This document shows, piece by piece, positions 5,641 through 7,548 of a stretch of 7,548 nt of DNA. The notes below the pieces were generated by a model. It was given only the letters and a program-made list of their open reading frames with translations, did not search any database and was not told the origin of the DNA. Every line of letters begins with the position of its first letter. Within the stretch, counting starts at the first letter, position 1. This DNA is from Chloroflexota bacterium (GTDB taxonomy: Bacteria; Chloroflexota; Dehalococcoidia; SZUA-161): NCBI GenBank assembly GCA_030668425.1, contig DAOUTY010000079.1, forward strand, positions 1 through 7,548, in the 5' to 3' direction. The translations under genes were made by a program, and so were the position numbers.

Positions 5641-6846
5641 ATGTCCCTTGACCTAAATCAGGTATCGGGCCAGATCGATGGGATGGCAGCAAGCCTCAAG
5701 GCTGAGGAGGAGAATTGGAAAAGGTGCCTCGGCCGCGCCTTAGAGATACTCCAGCTTCAATCCGCTGACGTTGATTCCCTGAGAAAGAAAATCGAGGGCA
5801 GCAGGACCACTTGGCTGGTAGCCGGAGTTTCTGACGAACTGGCCGGGAACCACCGGCCCCTTCCCTGCCCGACCGACTTTACCGTAATCGCCAGTGACGG
5901 CTCCCATATCGATGTCGACCGCCATAGTCCTGCACGGTGCTACCTGATAAATATCGGCAGCGCCACGCTACTCTACGGACAGAACCCGGATGCTACTCTC
6001 CGCAGCCAGCCCACACTCTATGCAAGCAAGGAGGACATGACCATAGTCGATCCCCTCGGCAGCGGGGAGCAGCCTGTGGAGGGGGGGCTACTGGGGATCA
6101 AGCGCGCGGTTTCTGAGTGCCTGGCCCTGGCCGAGCTGGGCGAAGCGCTTTCACCAGGCTCATCGGCGATCGCACTGCTCGACGGGTCACTCATCATGTG
6201 GGGGCTAGGGGGGCGTGCCTACCCGGAATATATCAGGACGGAACTGCTCAAAAACGGCCTTCTTACAGCCCTGGATAGAACCAAGGAGATCAGCCTGCGT
6301 ACAGGGTTGGCCCTTGCCAGCTATATCAGCCTCCCCCGGAGCACAGAGGTGGTGAATGCGCTCAGAATAGCCATCTGCCCCTATGACCCGCCCGACTGCG
6401 ACCGCCACTGCCCTCGGAACTCGCCCTCATCACAAAGAGAGTGCGACGCCGTTGCCGGCATCAGGGACCGTGACCTCTTCGGCACTCTCCTGGAACCGGG
6501 TGAAAGATCAGCAACCTTCGCCAGCGGGTCTTCCGTCATGAATTACTACGGAGACCATGAGATTCGCTTCTTCTACCTGAAGGCTGACGGCGAGATAGCC
6601 CGGGTGGAGTTCCCGCGCTGGGTAGAGGAGAACGGGCTCATCGACCTGCTTCACACCCTGATACTCGACCAGTGCCGCAGGGGACAAGGCTACCCCGTTG
6701 CCCTCAGCGAGTCCCATGAGCAGGCGGTGGTAACCGGCGCCGACCGCGAGCAGTTCCGGCACCTGATCGAGCTCGCCCTTGCCGAGCACCGGCTGCTAAC
6801 CATCACCTCGGAGAAAGACAGGAGCAAGCGCACCCGATGGATTTAG
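5641..6846 (+). CDS. nurA: NurA-domain DNA repair nuclease
   Basis: This is a 401-residue NurA-domain protein (PF09376). In archaea NurA is a manganese-dependent 5'-3' exonuclease and endonuclease that works with the HerA translocase in resecting DNA ends; bacterial members are less studied. An N-terminal helical region (1-60) is followed by the acidic motif ASDGSHIDVD (84-93, Asp86), then ALLDGSLI (178-185, Asp181). Near the C-terminus ESHEQAV (357-363) holds His359 at the position expected for the catalytic histidine. I assign these as active-site residues by motif resemblance only. Residues 246-268 hold four cysteines spaced C-x6-C-x3-C-x10-C, possibly a metal or Fe-S site. ATG 5641 is preferred because of GAGAGG at 5628-5633 and because the -10 box lies just upstream; an upstream in-frame TTG at 5593 would start before that box. 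No HerA gene is visible here. Confidence 0.88.
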   Translation: MSLDLNQVSGQIDGMAASLKAEEENWKRCLGRALEILQLQSADVDSLRKKIEGSRTTWLVAGVSDELAGNHRPLPCPTDFTVIASDGSHIDVDRHSPARCYLINIGSATLLYGQNPDATLRSQPTLYASKEDMTIVDPLGSGEQPVEGGLLGIKRAVSECLALAELGEALSPGSSAIALLDGSLIMWGLGGRAYPEYIRTELLKNGLLTALDRTKEISLRTGLALASYISLPRSTEVVNALRIAICPYDPPDCDRHCPRNSPSSQRECDAVAGIRDRDLFGTLLEPGERSATFASGSSVMNYYGDHEIRFFYLKADGEIARVEFPRWVEENGLIDLLHTLILDQCRRGQGYPVALSESHEQAVVTGADREQFRHLIELALAEHRLLTITSEKDRSKRTRWI

Positions 6847-6915
6847 GTTTATGAGACTGGCTAATCACGAATATCGAGTCTATCAAAATTCAGCCAAATC
6901 AGTGAGGGGCAAAGC

Positions 6916-7548
6916 ATGAACATGCATCTCAGGTACAAGGCCTTTCTATGCCTGGTCATACTGGCTGTGATCGTCGCGGCCTCTGCGGGGTGCGGCTCAA
7001 CGGGTGACACGCCATCCCCCACACCGACCCGAGCGACAGAAGTTAACGGATTGCTCGAGGAGCTGAACGGGATTACCGTCCTTCGTGTCTGGGGCTCCCG
7101 CCAGGAGATGGGATACGCCTACGGATACCTGCTCGCCGACCAACTGGTGGAGCTCATTGAGCAGAACCTGTTCGACCACTTGCTCGAAGGGCTGGATCCC
7201 AACATCACCTACGATGCCCTGGTAGAACTCATGGAGCAATCGATCTACTGGCCGGAATGGTATGTCGTGGAGATGGAAGCTATGGTCGAGGGAATCAAGG
7301 ACGCGCTGGGAGGGTCGCTGCCCGTGATCACTCACGAGCGCATTGAGGAAGGCGCCAGGGTTTTGGAGGCTGACATGCTGGCCTTGATGAACTCCTGCCG
7401 CGACCTGATAGACATCTCCGCCAGGCCATTCGCTTCCTGTTCAGGTTTCGCGGCCTGGGGAGATATCACCGGCGATGGCGAGACCAGGGTGGGTGGCAAC
7501 TGGGACGATGCCCAGGGCGACGTGCTGCTGCAGGAGCATTCCCTGCTG
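6916..7548 (+). CDS. Lipoprotein with C45/AAT-like Ntn-hydrolase domain, N-terminal 211 residues (3' end outside window)
   Basis: The 5' part of an exported lipoprotein gene, open to the window edge. Residues 1-26 form a lipoprotein signal: basic MNMHLRYK, a hydrophobic core, and a lipobox-like ASAGC with Cys26. A Pro/Thr-rich linker (31-41) would tether the domain to the membrane surface. The mature part begins LNGITVLRVWGSRQEMGYAYGYLLADQL (about 50-77), which resembles the N-terminus of C45-family/AAT (PF03417-like) acyltransferases and hydrolases. These mature by self-cleavage before a Cys nucleophile. SCSGFAAWG at 174-182 matches the expected nucleophile region, with Cys175 the candidate, followed by GGNWDD (193-198) where relatives have a RNxD-like motif. 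Substrate unknown; an amidase or acyltransferase on peptides, lipids or beta-lactam-like amides is possible. GAGGGG at 6904-6909, six bases before ATG 6916, sets the start. It follows nurA by 69 bp with no terminator seen. Confidence 0.75.
   Translation, partial: MNMHLRYKAFLCLVILAVIVAASAGCGSTGDTPSPTPTRATEVNGLLEELNGITVLRVWGSRQEMGYAYGYLLADQLVELIEQNLFDHLLEGLDPNITYDALVELMEQSIYWPEWYVVEMEAMVEGIKDALGGSLPVITHERIEEGARVLEADMLALMNSCRDLIDISARPFASCSGFAAWGDITGDGETRVGGNWDDAQGDVLLQEHSLL

Noticed and set aside
6847..6903. Possible separate promoter between nurA and the lipoprotein gene
   Set aside because: The stretch is AT-rich with TATCAA-like hexamers, but no -35 and -10 pair with acceptable spacing could be found.

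Overview
This 7.5 kb window carries seven protein-coding genes, five complete and two cut by the window edges, with about 0.17 kb regulatory spacers at both divergent gene pairs. It looks like an ordinary bacterial chromosome of moderately high GC. A Chloroflexota (Dehalococcoidia-like) source is my inference. It rests on the combination of a NurA-domain nuclease, a bacterial PAC2-family protein, an archaeal-like MFS transporter paired with a small PadR regulator, and a lipoprotein with a Thr/Pro-rich linker after its lipobox. No ribosomal RNA or other phylogenetic marker is present to confirm this.

Left part (1-1280): a leftward operon of a PadR-family winged-helix regulator (GTG start at 1114) followed, one base after its stop, by an MFS transporter that runs off the left edge. 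The regulator's promoter is readable: TTGACA, 17 bp, TATCGT. It is covered by two overlapping perfect palindromes that are the natural candidate for its own operator. Between this promoter and mnmE lie two tandem perfect 9-bp hairpins whose arms differ at two positions with matching changes on the opposite arm.

Middle (1281-3516): mnmE, the tRNA wobble-uridine modification GTPase, is followed 43 bp later by a PAC2-family gene with a strong ribosome binding site. They probably form one rightward transcription unit. It ends at a 12-bp GC-rich hairpin shared with the convergent ftsH gene.

Right part (3550-7548): ftsH, the membrane AAA+ zinc protease, is transcribed leftward from an extended -10 promoter. 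It is divergent from a NurA-domain nuclease gene that also has an extended -10 promoter. The nuclease carries an unusual four-cysteine segment. After a 69-bp gap comes a lipoprotein whose exported domain resembles Cys-nucleophile (C45/AAT-type) Ntn hydrolases; it is cut by the right edge.

The gene content is mostly housekeeping (tRNA modification, protein quality control, DNA end processing) plus a self-regulated efflux unit. I see no mobile element, CRISPR array, tRNA or rRNA. The points most worth following up are the PadR operator/promoter overlap, the covarying twin hairpins upstream of mnmE, the cysteine cluster in NurA, and the lipoprotein hydrolase.
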